Shown here: positions 16,662 through 25,756 of the stretch, one piece after another | Layout of the letters: each line of letters starts with the position of its first letter | How positions within the stretch are numbered: the stretch's first letter is position 1 | Origin: UBA2970 sp965221075 | GTDB taxonomy: Bacteria > Verrucomicrobiota > Verrucomicrobiia > Limisphaerales > AAA164-E04 | Reading direction: 5' to 3' | Assembly (NCBI GenBank): GCA_965221075.1 | Contig: OZ244865.1 | Coordinates: 930,001 to 994,000 of the forward strand | DNA length: 64,000 nt | Translations under genes and position numbers: made by a program | Notes under the pieces: model-generated | The model's database searches: none | What the model was told of the DNA's origin: nothing | Seen by the model: only the letters and a program-made list of their open reading frames with translations

Positions 16662-17057
16662 CGGCTGGGCGGGGGCAGGCCTCGGCAATGCCCAGGCGCT
16701 GACAGCCCTTGTGTCCTGGACCGGGATCCGGTTCTTCGGGCTCTGGCTCGAGGCCCGGATCCCCAGGGTTCCGGCCAGACTGCTCACAGGCAGTACCCGG
16801 AAAACGGCTCCCGGTTCTCGCTCTTCGCGCCCGCATCGGATTCGCAGCGTTCGTGCGGCGGGCCCCCTGCGGCTTCGGTGGGATCGTTCAGGTTCCGGAC
16901 GTCCTGGCTGGCTATTGGCCGGATTGATGGGAATGGGGCGTGTTCCAACGGCAGGACCTGTCGGGATTCGAGCGGGAACGAAGGCGACTCCTGGCCTGTA
17001 CGGGAGGATGGGATCCGCCCTGACGGGGCTGCTTTTGGCGAACGTTCTCAGCGCCGC
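16662..17057. other. Non-coding stretch downstream of the prepilin-like gene
   Basis: About 400 bp with no supported gene. GGCAATGCC at 16684-16692 is the reverse complement of the core of the palindrome at 15696-15708. Frames here give peptides without recognisable similarity, though the sequence may be older decayed prepilin DNA given the remnant that follows. Confidence 0.4.
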
Positions 17058-17278
17058 CCTGGGAGGACGCTCCTGCCGGCTTTATCCCGGGACAGCTTGA
17101 AGGCGGAGGGGGCGCCGATCCGGTGCCCTCCATGACCTGGGGGTGCATGGACGAGCGTTACGGCAGCATCAGCGATCCAGTCAACTCCGCTCCGAGGGAT
17201 CGGGGAGGAATTGATGTCCCCGCCACCAGCCGCAGCGGCGGGGCCGGCACCGCCTTCGCCGACGGCCACTCACGATAG
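17058..17278 (+). pseudogene. Remnant of a prepilin-like gene with internal deletion
   Basis: A first piece reads GRTLLPALSRDSLKAEGAP, resembling AGMLLPALSKAKEKAKG of the intact gene. After a frame change, 17123-17278 reads VPSMTWGCMDERYGSISD, IDVPAT and AGTAFADGHSR before a stop. These match PSMTWVYMDEHPDSIND, IDIPAT and CGIAFADNHSE in the intact protein at 15774-16661. About 200 residues between the two pieces are missing. This is a decayed duplicate of the neighbouring gene. Confidence 0.6.
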
Positions 17279-17474
17279 CAGGAAGCGGAACGCCTCCCTG
17301 GCCAACATGTCGCGGTCCGCCTTCGAGGAGCCTGGGCATGCCAGGGGCTCCGCCAAGCGGGATGCCGGCTCCCGCTGGCGGGTTCTGCGCAGGCAGCGAC
17401 AGAGCGGAGCGCCCGAGGAGACGATCCGCAACGCCATGTAGAGCCTGCGGAAGCCTTCGCGAGATCGCGCCTGG

Positions 17475-19781
17475 TCAGGGAGCCTTCCCTTCCCGGCCTT
17501 TTCTTGCCGGGTCTCTCTCCATGGTCCCGCACAGAGCCGCCACGCACACCACCGTGGCCACGCCGGCGAAGCCCAGCGCCAGGCCGTGGACTGGAGTCAG
17601 GAAGCGGAGAGTCAGCAGGACCGCCGCCGCGGCCCAAATCCCGGGCCAAAGCTGGCGGGAGCCGATGCGGGGCAGGAACACCCCCACGGCCACGATGCCG
17701 GCCAGGGCGCTGCCCAGCAGGCCCATCATCGAGAGGAAGAAGTCCCACAGGAAGGCGATCTCCAAGGAGGCCATCGCCAGGGCGGAGAGGGTTCCGAAGC
17801 CTCCCGCCAGCCAGACGACGCGCCGGGCGAAGCCCATGGACCTGTCGGGGCCGCCTCTCCGGCGCCAGTCGGTGGAGACGGTGGTGGCTATGGAGTGCAT
17901 GCTCGAGTCGAGGCTGGACATCGAGGCGGCGAACACCCCGGCGACGACCAGCCCCGAGAGTCCGGCCGGCAGCTCGTGCACGATGAACCAGGCGAAGATC
18001 TGGTCCGGCGCCTCCAGGGGGCCCAGCAGCTCCGGCTGGGCCTGGTAGAAGGCGTAGAGAGCGGTCCCCAGGGCCAGGAAGAGCAGGGTGGCCGGCAGGG
18101 TCAGCCCTGCGGCCAGCCACAGGGCGCGGCGGGCCGAGGGCAGATCGGGAGTGGAGAGGTAGCGCTGCACCACCGCCTGGTCCGAGGTGTAGGGGACCAG
18201 GGCGTTGGTGAAGAAGCCTCCCAGGAGCACCACCAGTATGGTCTCGGCGCCCAGGTCCAGGCTGAAGTCGGCCACACGGAGCTTCCCCTGGGCCCTGAGG
18301 CCGTCCCAGCCCTCCCAGAGGGCCTCCCCCATGAGCGCGAGGGAGGCCAGCGCCCCTCCCAGCAGGATCGCCGTCTGCAGCACGTCGGTCCACACCACGG
18401 CCCGGATCCCCCCTATGGCGGTGTAAAGGGTCGAGAGGACGCCCATGGCCAGCAGGCAGGCGTAGAGCGGCAGCGGGGCGACCGCCGAGAGGGCCAGGGC
18501 CGGCAGGAGCAGGACGATCCCCATGCGGCCCAGCTGGAAGAGGATGAAGACGGCGCTGGAGAACCGCCGCACCGGCTGGCCGAACCGCTGTCCCAGGTAC
18601 TGGTAGAGGGTGGTCAGCCTGCCCCTGCGCAGCACCGGCAGGTAGGCGAAGGCCACCAGAGGGGCCGCCGCCAGGACCGTCAGGTTGACCAGCGCCAGCT
18701 TCCAGTCGGCGGCGAAGGCCTTGGCCGGGACGGCCAGGAAGGTGATGGCGCTGAGCGCCGTGCCGAAGATGCTCAGGCCGGCGGCCCACCAGGGGATGCG
18801 GCGGCGTCCCAGGAAGAAGCCCTCGCTCCCCCGATCCCGTCCGCCGCACAGCGCACCCATCGCGGCCACAGCCGCCAGATAGAGGACCAGAACCGTCCAG
18901 TTGAGCCATCCGAAGGCGGGGGACGGGGTCCGGAACTCCAGCAGCCGCGCCTCCCCCCGGCCTTCCAGGATGGCGAAGCCCCCCTCCCAGGTCGCCGCCG
19001 ACGGGCGGGGACCGGGCGGAGGCGGATCCCCCTCGAGCAGGGCCGGCGCCCACCGGTCGGTCACCAGGTTGTAGCGCCAGGCCTCCTCCCGACCGGAGGG
19101 CAGGAAGAGCACGTCGGAATGGCCCAGGGGGATTGCCAGGGAGGCTCCCAGGGAGGCCGGCGGGGCCGCCAGGGGAGTCCAGCCCTCCTGGTCCAGGGCC
19201 CAGGCCCGATCCCCGCCTATCCCCATGGCGCGCCCGTTCTGGACGGCGAGCAGATCCGGTCCGGGACCGGGCCAGTCGGGCAGCTCCCTCCACCCTTCCT
19301 GGGGGCTGTCCAGGGGGAGCCGGTAGCACTTGCCGTCCTGGGCGGCCAGGAGGGCGTCCCCCAGCAGCACGCAGCGGGGCGCCCCCAGGGGACGGGGGAG
19401 CGGCGGCAGCGGGATCTGGTCCGTCTCCGGACCCCGGCGGACCAGCCGGAAGGCTTCGGAGCTGGGGCCCTGCGGTCCGGTTCCACCGGCGCAGACCAGC
19501 GAGTCCCTCCACGCGATCGATCCTCCGAACGCCAGGGGCCGGGACAGGCTCCCGGCCCGGCGCCACCCTTCCCGCTCCCATGCCCAGATCGCGTCCAGGA
19601 ACCGGGGCGGCTCCCCTCCGGCGCGTCCTCCTGCGGCCAGGAGGGCTCCCCGGGAGGTCCCGGCGAAGACCCCCTCGATCCCCTCCGGGTAGGGCAGGGG
19701 AGCCAGGGGAGCCTCCTCCACGCGGATGGGGGAGCCCAGGGCGAGGCCGGGAGCGATCAGGATCAGGAGCGCGGGTCTCAT
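17475..19781 (-). CDS. Sodium:solute symporter with kelch-like N-terminal domain
   Basis: 768 residues. A signal peptide (MRPALLILIAPGLALG) is followed by a beta-propeller/kelch-like periplasmic domain (~20-300, with repeated W.R and GG turns). From about residue 308 (GWLNWTVLVLYLAAVAA) an SSS-family permease follows with the usual GRRRIPWWAAGLSIFGTALS and AITFLAVPAKAF. The fusion is known in Verrucomicrobia and Planctomycetes, where the kelch part resembles N-acetylneuraminate epimerase and the permease is linked to sialic acid or sugar uptake; the substrate here is inferred only. The start at 19781 is chosen for the signal peptide and because a promoter ends 14 nt before it. An in-frame upstream ATG (19841) would cross the promoter. 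It is divergent from the PVC cytochrome gene. Confidence 0.85.
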   Translation of the reverse strand: MRPALLILIAPGLALGSPIRVEEAPLAPLPYPEGIEGVFAGTSRGALLAAGGRAGGEPPRFLDAIWAWEREGWRRAGSLSRPLAFGGSIAWRDSLVCAGGTGPQGPSSEAFRLVRRGPETDQIPLPPLPRPLGAPRCVLLGDALLAAQDGKCYRLPLDSPQEGWRELPDWPGPGPDLLAVQNGRAMGIGGDRAWALDQEGWTPLAAPPASLGASLAIPLGHSDVLFLPSGREEAWRYNLVTDRWAPALLEGDPPPPGPRPSAATWEGGFAILEGRGEARLLEFRTPSPAFGWLNWTVLVLYLAAVAAMGALCGGRDRGSEGFFLGRRRIPWWAAGLSIFGTALSAITFLAVPAKAFAADWKLALVNLTVLAAAPLVAFAYLPVLRRGRLTTLYQYLGQRFGQPVRRFSSAVFILFQLGRMGIVLLLPALALSAVAPLPLYACLLAMGVLSTLYTAIGGIRAVVWTDVLQTAILLGGALASLALMGEALWEGWDGLRAQGKLRVADFSLDLGAETILVVLLGGFFTNALVPYTSDQAVVQRYLSTPDLPSARRALWLAAGLTLPATLLFLALGTALYAFYQAQPELLGPLEAPDQIFAWFIVHELPAGLSGLVVAGVFAASMSSLDSSMHSIATTVSTDWRRRGGPDRSMGFARRVVWLAGGFGTLSALAMASLEIAFLWDFFLSMMGLLGSALAGIVAVGVFLPRIGSRQLWPGIWAAAAVLLTLRFLTPVHGLALGFAGVATVVCVAALCGTMERDPARKGREGKAP

Positions 19782-19795
19782 GGGCCTGCCCCGCG

Positions 19796-19825
19796 ACGCT
19801 ACCGGCAGGCGCGCTCCGCTTTCGA
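19796..19825 (-). promoter_or_regulatory. Promoter of the kelch-symporter gene
   Basis: Read on the minus strand: TCGAAA (19820-19825), 18 bp, TAGCGT (19796-19801), then 14 nt to the ATG at 19781. It is the same form as the divergent promoter at 19852-19881, from which it is separated by 26 bp. Confidence 0.5.
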
Positions 19826-19851
19826 GCCCAATGCGGAACAAAGGAAGCGCA

Positions 19852-19881
19852 TCGACTCCGGGGCGGGTCCTGGGCTAGGCT
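19852..19881 (+). promoter_or_regulatory. Promoter of the PVC cytochrome gene
   Basis: TCGACT (19852-19857), 18 bp, TAGGCT (19876-19881), then 11 nt to the ATG at 19893. The predicted transcript would begin about 5 nt before the start codon, so it would be almost leaderless. Confidence 0.5.
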
Positions 19882-19892
19882 CGCTTCCTTCC

Positions 19893-22800
19893 ATGACCTC
19901 AGCCTTTCCCCTCGCTCTGGTGGCTGCCGCCGCGCTGGCGGGCGCAGCGCGGGCCGACGGCCTGCCGGAGGGGGTGGTGGACACCCAGGATCCGGCCGAC
20001 ATCCCTCTGACGCCCCTGGAGTCCCTGGAACGCATCCAGGTGCCCGAGGGCTTCCGGACGACCCTCTTCGCCGGCGAGCCCGACGTCCGCCGCCCCATCG
20101 CCTTCGACTTCGACGATCGGGGACGGCTGTGGGTGGTGGAGAACTACTCCCATCCGGTGTGGAAGGAGGGCGAGGGGAAGGACCGCATCCTGATCCTCGA
20201 GGACATCGACCACGACGGAAGGTTCGACCGCCGGAAGGTGTTCTGGGACCGGGGCCGGTACCTCACCGGAATCGCCTGGGGGGACGGAGGGGTCTGGATC
20301 GCCAACACCCCCTCCCTGGAGTTCCTCCCCGACCGCAACCAGGACGACGTGCCCGACTCCCCGCCCCAGGCCCGCCTCGACGGCTTCCGGATCTCCTCCA
20401 ACAACGTGGTCAACAACCTGCACTGGGGGCCCGACGGCTGGCTCTACGGGGCCATCGGCATCGCCTCCCCCTCCCTGGTGGGGGTGCCGGGAAGCCCCGA
20501 GCAGGAGCGCCGCCGCATCACCCGGGGCATCTGGAGGTACCATCCCCGGGACAGGACGTTCGAGGTGGTGGCCCGGGGCATGGTCAATCCCTGGGGCGCC
20601 GACTTCAACCAGTGGGGGGATCTCTTCACCGCCAACACCACCACCGCCCACCTCTTCCACATCCTCCCCGGCATGTACTGCCAGCGGCGGGAGCGGGAGC
20701 CGGTCGATCCCCATGTGTACCAGACGGTGCAGTCGATCGCCGACCACCTGCACTGGGGCGGGGGGGCCTGGCACGATTCCCGGGGAGGATCGGGGATCCA
20801 TTCGGTGGCCGGGGGCGGGCACGCCCACTGCGGCGCCATGGTCTACCTGGGGGACAACTGGCCCGAGCGCTACCGGGGGGCCTTCTTCACCGCCAACCTC
20901 CACGGCAACCGGATCAACATGGAGCGGCTTCTGCCCCGGGCCTCCGGCTACGTGGCCGAGCACGGCGACGACTTCCTGATGTGCAACGATCCCTGGTTCC
21001 GGGCCCTTTCCCTCAAGTACGGTCCCGACGGCGGGGTGTTCGTCTCCGACTGGCACGACCTGGGAGAGTGCCACGACAACGACGGCAGCCACCGCAGCAG
21101 CGGCCGCATCTTCAAGGTGGTCCACCAGGATCCCGGAGGGGAGACCTTCGACCTGGCGGAGGCTTCCTCCCTGGAGCTGGCCCGGCTCCAGCTCCATCCC
21201 AACGAGTGGCATTCGAGGCATGCCCGGAGGCTCCTCGGGGAGCGGGCCCGGGCCGGGGAGGAGGCGGGAGAGGCCCTGGACTTCCTGCGGGAGCAGCTCC
21301 GCGGCGGGGCCGCCACCGAGCTGCGCCTGCGCTCCCTCTGGACCCTCTACGCGATGGAGGCCCTGGACGAGGACCGCCTGGCGGCGGGGCTCGCCGACCC
21401 CGACCTCCACATCCGCCGCTGGTCGGTCCGCCTTCTGGTCGACCGCGGCCCCTGCAGCCCGGCCCGGGAGGCCGAGCTTGCGGCCCTGGCCGCCTCCGAG
21501 CCGGAGGCCAAGGTGCGCCTGGCCCTGGCGGTAGCCCTCCAGCGGATGCGCACCGGAAGCCGGTGGGCCCTGGCCGAGGGGCTCGCCGGGCATGGCGGCG
21601 ACGCCGCCGATCCGGTCCTGCCCCGCATGCTGTGGTACGGGCTGCGCTCCTTCGTGCACCAGGACCCCATCCGGGCCCTGGCCCTGGCCCGGCGGAGCGC
21701 CCTTCCCCAGATCCGCGAGTGGACGGCCAGGATGATGCTCGAGCTCTCTGCGGACCATCTGCCCCGGATCCTGGAGATGCTCCCTCCGGAGGCTCCGGTC
21801 CTGGCGGGCGTCCTGGGCGCCCTCGAGCCGCTGGGGAGCCATCCGGCCCCTCCCGGATGGGCCGCCCTGGAGCCGTCCCTGGACCGGCATCCCGATCCCC
21901 GCGTCCGCTCCCTCTCCCTGCGCCTGGCGATGCTCTTCGGGGACGAAGGGCGCATCGCCGAGCAGCGGCGGAGGGTGGCCGGGGACTCCCTCCCCTCGGA
22001 GGCGCGCAAGGAGGCCCTGGAGACCCTGTCCCGGATCGACGGAGGACTCGCTCCGGCCCTCCTCCACCAGCTGGTGGAGCGGCCCTCCCCCCTGAGGGAG
22101 AGCGCCCTGCAGGCTCTGCTGCGCGTGCAGGATCCCGGCACCGGCTCCCTGATTCTCTCCCGCTACGCGTCGATGGAGACCCGGGAGCGGCAGGCCGCCC
22201 TGGCGGTGCTGGCCAGCCGGGTCGACTTCGCCCGGCAGATGCTCGAGGCGGTCCGGGCGGGGGACATCCCCCGCCCGGAGATTCCGGCAGCCATCGTGCG
22301 GCAGCTGCGCTCGATCGGCGATCCTTCCCTGTCCGAGGCGATGGAGCGGATCGGCTTCGGGGAGGGGGCGGCCCAGGCCGGGGCCCTGGACCGCTGGCGC
22401 CTCGCGATCACCCCGGAGAGCCTGGCGCGGGGGAATCCGGGGCGGGGGCGCGTTCTCTTCGACCAGCTTTGCGCCGGCTGCCACCGGCTCCACGGGGAGG
22501 GCTCCACCCTGGGACCGGACCTGACCGGCTCGGGACGCCGGGATCTGGACTACCTCCTGGCCAACCTGGCCGATCCCAGCGCCCTGGTGGATCCCTCCTA
22601 CCGCATGACCACCGCCAGCCTCGAGGACGGGAGGGTCTTCCACGGATTCGTCGAGAGCCTCGGCGACCGCCACCTCGTACTGGCCACCCAGCAGGGCTCC
22701 TTCCGCTTCTCCATGCAGGAGGTGAGATCGATCGAGACCTCGGAGCTCTCGATGATGCCCGAGGGGATCCTGGACGCGCTCCCCGTCGGGCACGCCCGGG

Positions 22801-22913
22801 ATCTGCTACGCTACCTTACCCTGCCCGGCCAGGTTCCCTATCCCGCGGATCCCGGAGGCGCAGGAAGCGGAAGCCCTCCGGATCCTCCGCCGTCTCCCGC
22901 GCCCGGTGGCTAG
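19893..22913 (+). CDS. PVC-type membrane-bound dehydrogenase: beta-propeller, HEAT repeats, cytochrome c
   Basis: 1006 residues with a signal peptide (MTSAFPLALVAAAALAGAARA). The N-terminal ~450 residues are a beta-propeller typical of the family (PEGFRTTLFAGEPDVRRP, DDRGRLWVVENYSHP, NNVVNNLHWGPDGWLYG). A HEAT-like alpha-helical region (~430-840) follows. A C-terminal cytochrome c domain has CAGCH as its heme site (LFDQLCAGCHRLHGEGSTLGPDLTG, split here by position ~855). These proteins are exported and thought to oxidise sugars or related compounds, passing electrons to the heme; the substrate is unknown. The frame is open far upstream, but that is the antisense of the symporter gene. The end overlaps the start of the permease gene by 8 bp. 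Confidence 0.88.
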   Translation: MTSAFPLALVAAAALAGAARADGLPEGVVDTQDPADIPLTPLESLERIQVPEGFRTTLFAGEPDVRRPIAFDFDDRGRLWVVENYSHPVWKEGEGKDRILILEDIDHDGRFDRRKVFWDRGRYLTGIAWGDGGVWIANTPSLEFLPDRNQDDVPDSPPQARLDGFRISSNNVVNNLHWGPDGWLYGAIGIASPSLVGVPGSPEQERRRITRGIWRYHPRDRTFEVVARGMVNPWGADFNQWGDLFTANTTTAHLFHILPGMYCQRREREPVDPHVYQTVQSIADHLHWGGGAWHDSRGGSGIHSVAGGGHAHCGAMVYLGDNWPERYRGAFFTANLHGNRINMERLLPRASGYVAEHGDDFLMCNDPWFRALSLKYGPDGGVFVSDWHDLGECHDNDGSHRSSGRIFKVVHQDPGGETFDLAEASSLELARLQLHPNEWHSRHARRLLGERARAGEEAGEALDFLREQLRGGAATELRLRSLWTLYAMEALDEDRLAAGLADPDLHIRRWSVRLLVDRGPCSPAREAELAALAASEPEAKVRLALAVALQRMRTGSRWALAEGLAGHGGDAADPVLPRMLWYGLRSFVHQDPIRALALARRSALPQIREWTARMMLELSADHLPRILEMLPPEAPVLAGVLGALEPLGSHPAPPGWAALEPSLDRHPDPRVRSLSLRLAMLFGDEGRIAEQRRRVAGDSLPSEARKEALETLSRIDGGLAPALLHQLVERPSPLRESALQALLRVQDPGTGSLILSRYASMETRERQAALAVLASRVDFARQMLEAVRAGDIPRPEIPAAIVRQLRSIGDPSLSEAMERIGFGEGAAQAGALDRWRLAITPESLARGNPGRGRVLFDQLCAGCHRLHGEGSTLGPDLTGSGRRDLDYLLANLADPSALVDPSYRMTTASLEDGRVFHGFVESLGDRHLVLATQQGSFRFSMQEVRSIETSELSMMPEGILDALPVGHARDLLRYLTLPGQVPYPADPGGAGSGSPPDPPPSPAPGG

Positions 22914-24690
22914 CGAGGACTCCCAGGCCGATCCCCACCTGAGGTACGAGCCCGACGAGAGCCCGCCCGCGCGCCTGGCCCTGGGGCTGGCCCTGCAGCA
23001 GGCGGTGCTCTGCCTGGCCGGGATCGTGATCACCCCCACCCTGGTGATCCGGGCGGCCGACTTCGGCGGTTCCTCCGCCGATCGGGACGCCTACATGGCC
23101 TGGGCGGTCTTCGCCGCGGTGCTGGTAAGCGGCATCTGCACCGCCATCCAGGCGGCCCGGGTGGGACGGCTTGGGGCCGGCTACGTCCTCGCCATGGGCA
23201 GCTCGGGGGCCTTCATCGGAGTCTGCATCGCCGCCATCAGCCAGGGCGGGCCCGGACTGATGGCCACCCTGGTGATCCTTTCCTCGCTGCTGCAGTTCGG
23301 CCTCGCCTTCCGGCTGGACCTGTTCCGCAAGGTGTTCACCCCCACGGTGTGCGGGACGGTGATCATGCTCATCCCGGTGACCGTGATGCACATCGTGTTC
23401 GAGGAGCTGGACAACGTGCCCGAAGGGGCCTCCCCCTGGGCCTCCCCGGCGGCGGCCCTGGCCACCCTGGCGGCGATCGTTGCGATGGTGACGGCGGGCC
23501 GGGGGATGCTGCGGCTGTGGGCCCCGGTGATCGGGATCGCCGCCGGCGCGCTGGTCTCGATCCTCTTCGGGATCCTCGACCTTTCTTCGGTGGCCCGGGC
23601 GGGATGGATCGGGATCCCCGAGGTAGCCGTTCCGCGGATCGACCTCGGATTCGGCGCCGATTTCTGGACCCTGCTGCCGGCCTTCGTCCTGATCACCATG
23701 GTGGGGGCGGTCGAGACCATCGGGGACGCGGTGGCCATCCAGAAGGTCTCCTGGCGCAGGCCCCGGGCGGTGGACTACCGGGCGGTGCAGGGAGCGGTGT
23801 GCGCCGACGGGCTGGGGAACCTGCTCTCGGGGATCGCGGGAACGGTGCCCAACACCACCTACAGCACCTGCGTGCCGGTCGCCGAGCTGACCGGGGTGGC
23901 CTCCCGGCGGGTGGGGATCCTCTGCGGAGCCTGCTTCTGCCTCTTCGCCTTCCTGCCCAAGGCGCTGGCCCTGGTGCTGGCCATCCCCGGACCGGTGGTC
24001 GCCGTCTACCTGCTGGTCCTGCTCGCGGTCCTCTTCGTCCTGGGGCTCAGGATCATGGCGCGCTCGGGGCTCGACCACCGCAACACCCTGGTCTGCGGGG
24101 TCTCCTTCTGGGTGGGCTTCGGATTCCAGAACCAGATGATCTACCCGGAATGGGCGTCCGGCTTCGCCGGAGGCATCCTCCAGAACGGGATGATCTCGGG
24201 GGGGCTCGCCGCGATGATCCTCTCGATGGCGGCGGGGGCGGCTGGATCCCGGCGAAGTCGGCTGGACGCGAAGCTGGACGCCGGGGCCGTCGGAAGCATC
24301 CAGAGGTTCCTGGGGGATCTTTCCCGGCGCCGCGGCTGGGACGAGGCGATGCGGCTCCGCCTGGAGGCGGTGGCCGAGGAGTCGGTGCTCGCCCTGATCG
24401 AGGCGGAGCAGGCCCCCTCCGCGGGCCGGCGCCGCCTCCGGCTGGAGGTGTTCCGTCGGCAGGACGAGGTGGAGCTGGAGTTCGTCGCCGCCTCGGGGCG
24501 GGAGAACCTGGAGGACCGCATGGCCCTGCTGGGGGATCCCCATCCCGGCCGCTCCCTGGACCGGGAAGTCTCGGCGAGGGTGCTGCGCAGCCTGGCCGCC
24601 TCGGTGCGCCACCAGCAGTACCAGGACACCGACGTCATGAGCGTCCAGGTCAGGTTCCCGCCCCGGGGCCGGGGCGGAAGGATCGCTTGA
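22906..24690 (+). CDS. NCS2 (xanthine/uracil-type) permease with C-terminal HATPase-like domain
   Basis: 594 residues from a GTG start that overlaps the previous stop by 8 bp. Residues ~15-440 form a nucleobase:cation symporter-2 permease with about 12-14 membrane segments (LALQQAVLCLAGIVITPTLV near the start; GAVETIGDAVAIQKVSWRRP and GLGNLLSGIAGTVPNTTYS are typical NCS2 motifs). From ~445 a cytoplasmic domain of ~140 residues has the pattern of a GHKL/anti-sigma-type ATPase (SIQRFLGDLSRRRGW, LRLEAVAEESVLALIEAEQ, then beta strands). The usual Asn of the N-box and the glycine boxes are not clear, so it may not bind ATP. It may regulate transport or sense the cytoplasm. The transporter call is firm; the fused domain is tentative. 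Confidence 0.85.
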   Translation: MASEDSQADPHLRYEPDESPPARLALGLALQQAVLCLAGIVITPTLVIRAADFGGSSADRDAYMAWAVFAAVLVSGICTAIQAARVGRLGAGYVLAMGSSGAFIGVCIAAISQGGPGLMATLVILSSLLQFGLAFRLDLFRKVFTPTVCGTVIMLIPVTVMHIVFEELDNVPEGASPWASPAAALATLAAIVAMVTAGRGMLRLWAPVIGIAAGALVSILFGILDLSSVARAGWIGIPEVAVPRIDLGFGADFWTLLPAFVLITMVGAVETIGDAVAIQKVSWRRPRAVDYRAVQGAVCADGLGNLLSGIAGTVPNTTYSTCVPVAELTGVASRRVGILCGACFCLFAFLPKALALVLAIPGPVVAVYLLVLLAVLFVLGLRIMARSGLDHRNTLVCGVSFWVGFGFQNQMIYPEWASGFAGGILQNGMISGGLAAMILSMAAGAAGSRRSRLDAKLDAGAVGSIQRFLGDLSRRRGWDEAMRLRLEAVAEESVLALIEAEQAPSAGRRRLRLEVFRRQDEVELEFVAASGRENLEDRMALLGDPHPGRSLDREVSARVLRSLAASVRHQQYQDTDVMSVQVRFPPRGRGGRIA

Positions 24691-24714
24691 CGGAGGGGGG
24701 ATATCGCCCAGAAT
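24687..24714 (+). promoter_or_regulatory. Possible internal promoter of the ABC importer genes
   Basis: TTGACG (24687-24692), 16 bp, CAGAAT (24709-24714), 14 nt before the ATG at 24729. The -35 box overlaps the stop codon of the permease gene, so the importer may be transcribed independently of it. Confidence 0.4.
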
Positions 24715-24728
24715 CCGGCCAGAGGCCT

Positions 24729-25748
24729 ATGAAGATCTGGAAGTGGACCGTCTGCACCCTGGCCCTGGCGCTGCTGGGAGGCTGCGGCGGGGAGGGAGCC
24801 GGCCCTTCCCCGGCGCAGGGCAAGGGGCTGGCCTTCGTTAGCAACGGCGTGGCCGACTTCTGGACCCTGGCCCAGAGAGGGGTGGAGCAGGCCGGCAGGG
24901 ATCTTGAGATCCGCACCGAGATGGTCATGCCCTCCGATGCGGTCGACCAGAAGAACAAGCTGGACGACCTGGTCACCCGGGGCGTGGAAGGCATCGCTGT
25001 CAGCCCCATCGATCCGGCCAACCAGACGCCGCACCTCGACGAAGTGGCCGGCAGGACCTTGCTGGTGACCGTCGATTCCGACGCTCCCGAGTCGGAGAGG
25101 CTGCTCTACATCGGCATGGACAACTACAAGGCGGGCCGGATGTGCGGCGAGCTGGTCAAGGAGATCCTTCCCGACGGAGGCAGGATCATGATCTTCGTCG
25201 GCCGCATGGAGCAGGACAACGCGAGGCGGCGGCGGCAGGGCCTCATCGACGAGCTGCTGGGGCGGGAGCACGATCCCACGAACTTCGACGAGCCCGGCTC
25301 GCTGATCGAGGGCGGAGGCTTCGCCATCCTGGGGACCCTCACCGACCAGTTCGACCGTCCCCGGGCCAAGGCCAACGTCGAGGACACCCTGGCGCGCCAT
25401 CCCGACATCGACGGGATGGTGGGGCTCTTCGCCTACAATCCCCCCCTGATCCTGGAGGCTCTCGAGCAGGCAGGCCGGCTGGGGCAGGTCAAGGTGGTCG
25501 GCTTCGACGAGAACGACGAGACCCTGCAGGGGATCATCGACGGCAGCATCCACGGCACCGTGGTGCAGGATCCCTACAGCTACGGATACCGCTCGATGGA
25601 GGTGCTCGCGGCCCTGGCCCGGGGGGACAGGTCGGCGCTCTCCGGCTCCGGCTTCGTCGACATCCCGGCCCGCCAGATCCGCAGCGACAACGTGGAGTCC
25701 TTCTGGAGCGATCTGAAGTCCAAGCTGGAAGGCCCGGCCCCGGAGTAG
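24729..25748 (+). CDS. Ribose-type ABC importer, substrate-binding lipoprotein
   Basis: 339 residues with a lipoprotein signal (LALALLGGC, Cys ~20). The body is a periplasmic-binding protein type 1 fold of the RbsB/xylose group: LAFVSNGVADFWTLAQRGVEQAG, VTRGVEGIAVSPIDP, YIGMDNYKAGRMCGEL and VVGFDENDETLQGIIDG are all typical. It should capture a sugar or sugar-like compound outside the cytoplasmic membrane and deliver it to the transporter encoded next. The substrate cannot be told from sequence alone; genes for a kinase or isomerase that would identify it are absent. It is followed after 8 bp by the ATPase gene. It probably has its own promoter at 24687-24714. Confidence 0.9.
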   Translation: MKIWKWTVCTLALALLGGCGGEGAGPSPAQGKGLAFVSNGVADFWTLAQRGVEQAGRDLEIRTEMVMPSDAVDQKNKLDDLVTRGVEGIAVSPIDPANQTPHLDEVAGRTLLVTVDSDAPESERLLYIGMDNYKAGRMCGELVKEILPDGGRIMIFVGRMEQDNARRRRQGLIDELLGREHDPTNFDEPGSLIEGGGFAILGTLTDQFDRPRAKANVEDTLARHPDIDGMVGLFAYNPPLILEALEQAGRLGQVKVVGFDENDETLQGIIDGSIHGTVVQDPYSYGYRSMEVLAALARGDRSALSGSGFVDIPARQIRSDNVESFWSDLKSKLEGPAPE

Positions 25749-25756
25749 GGGGCGCC

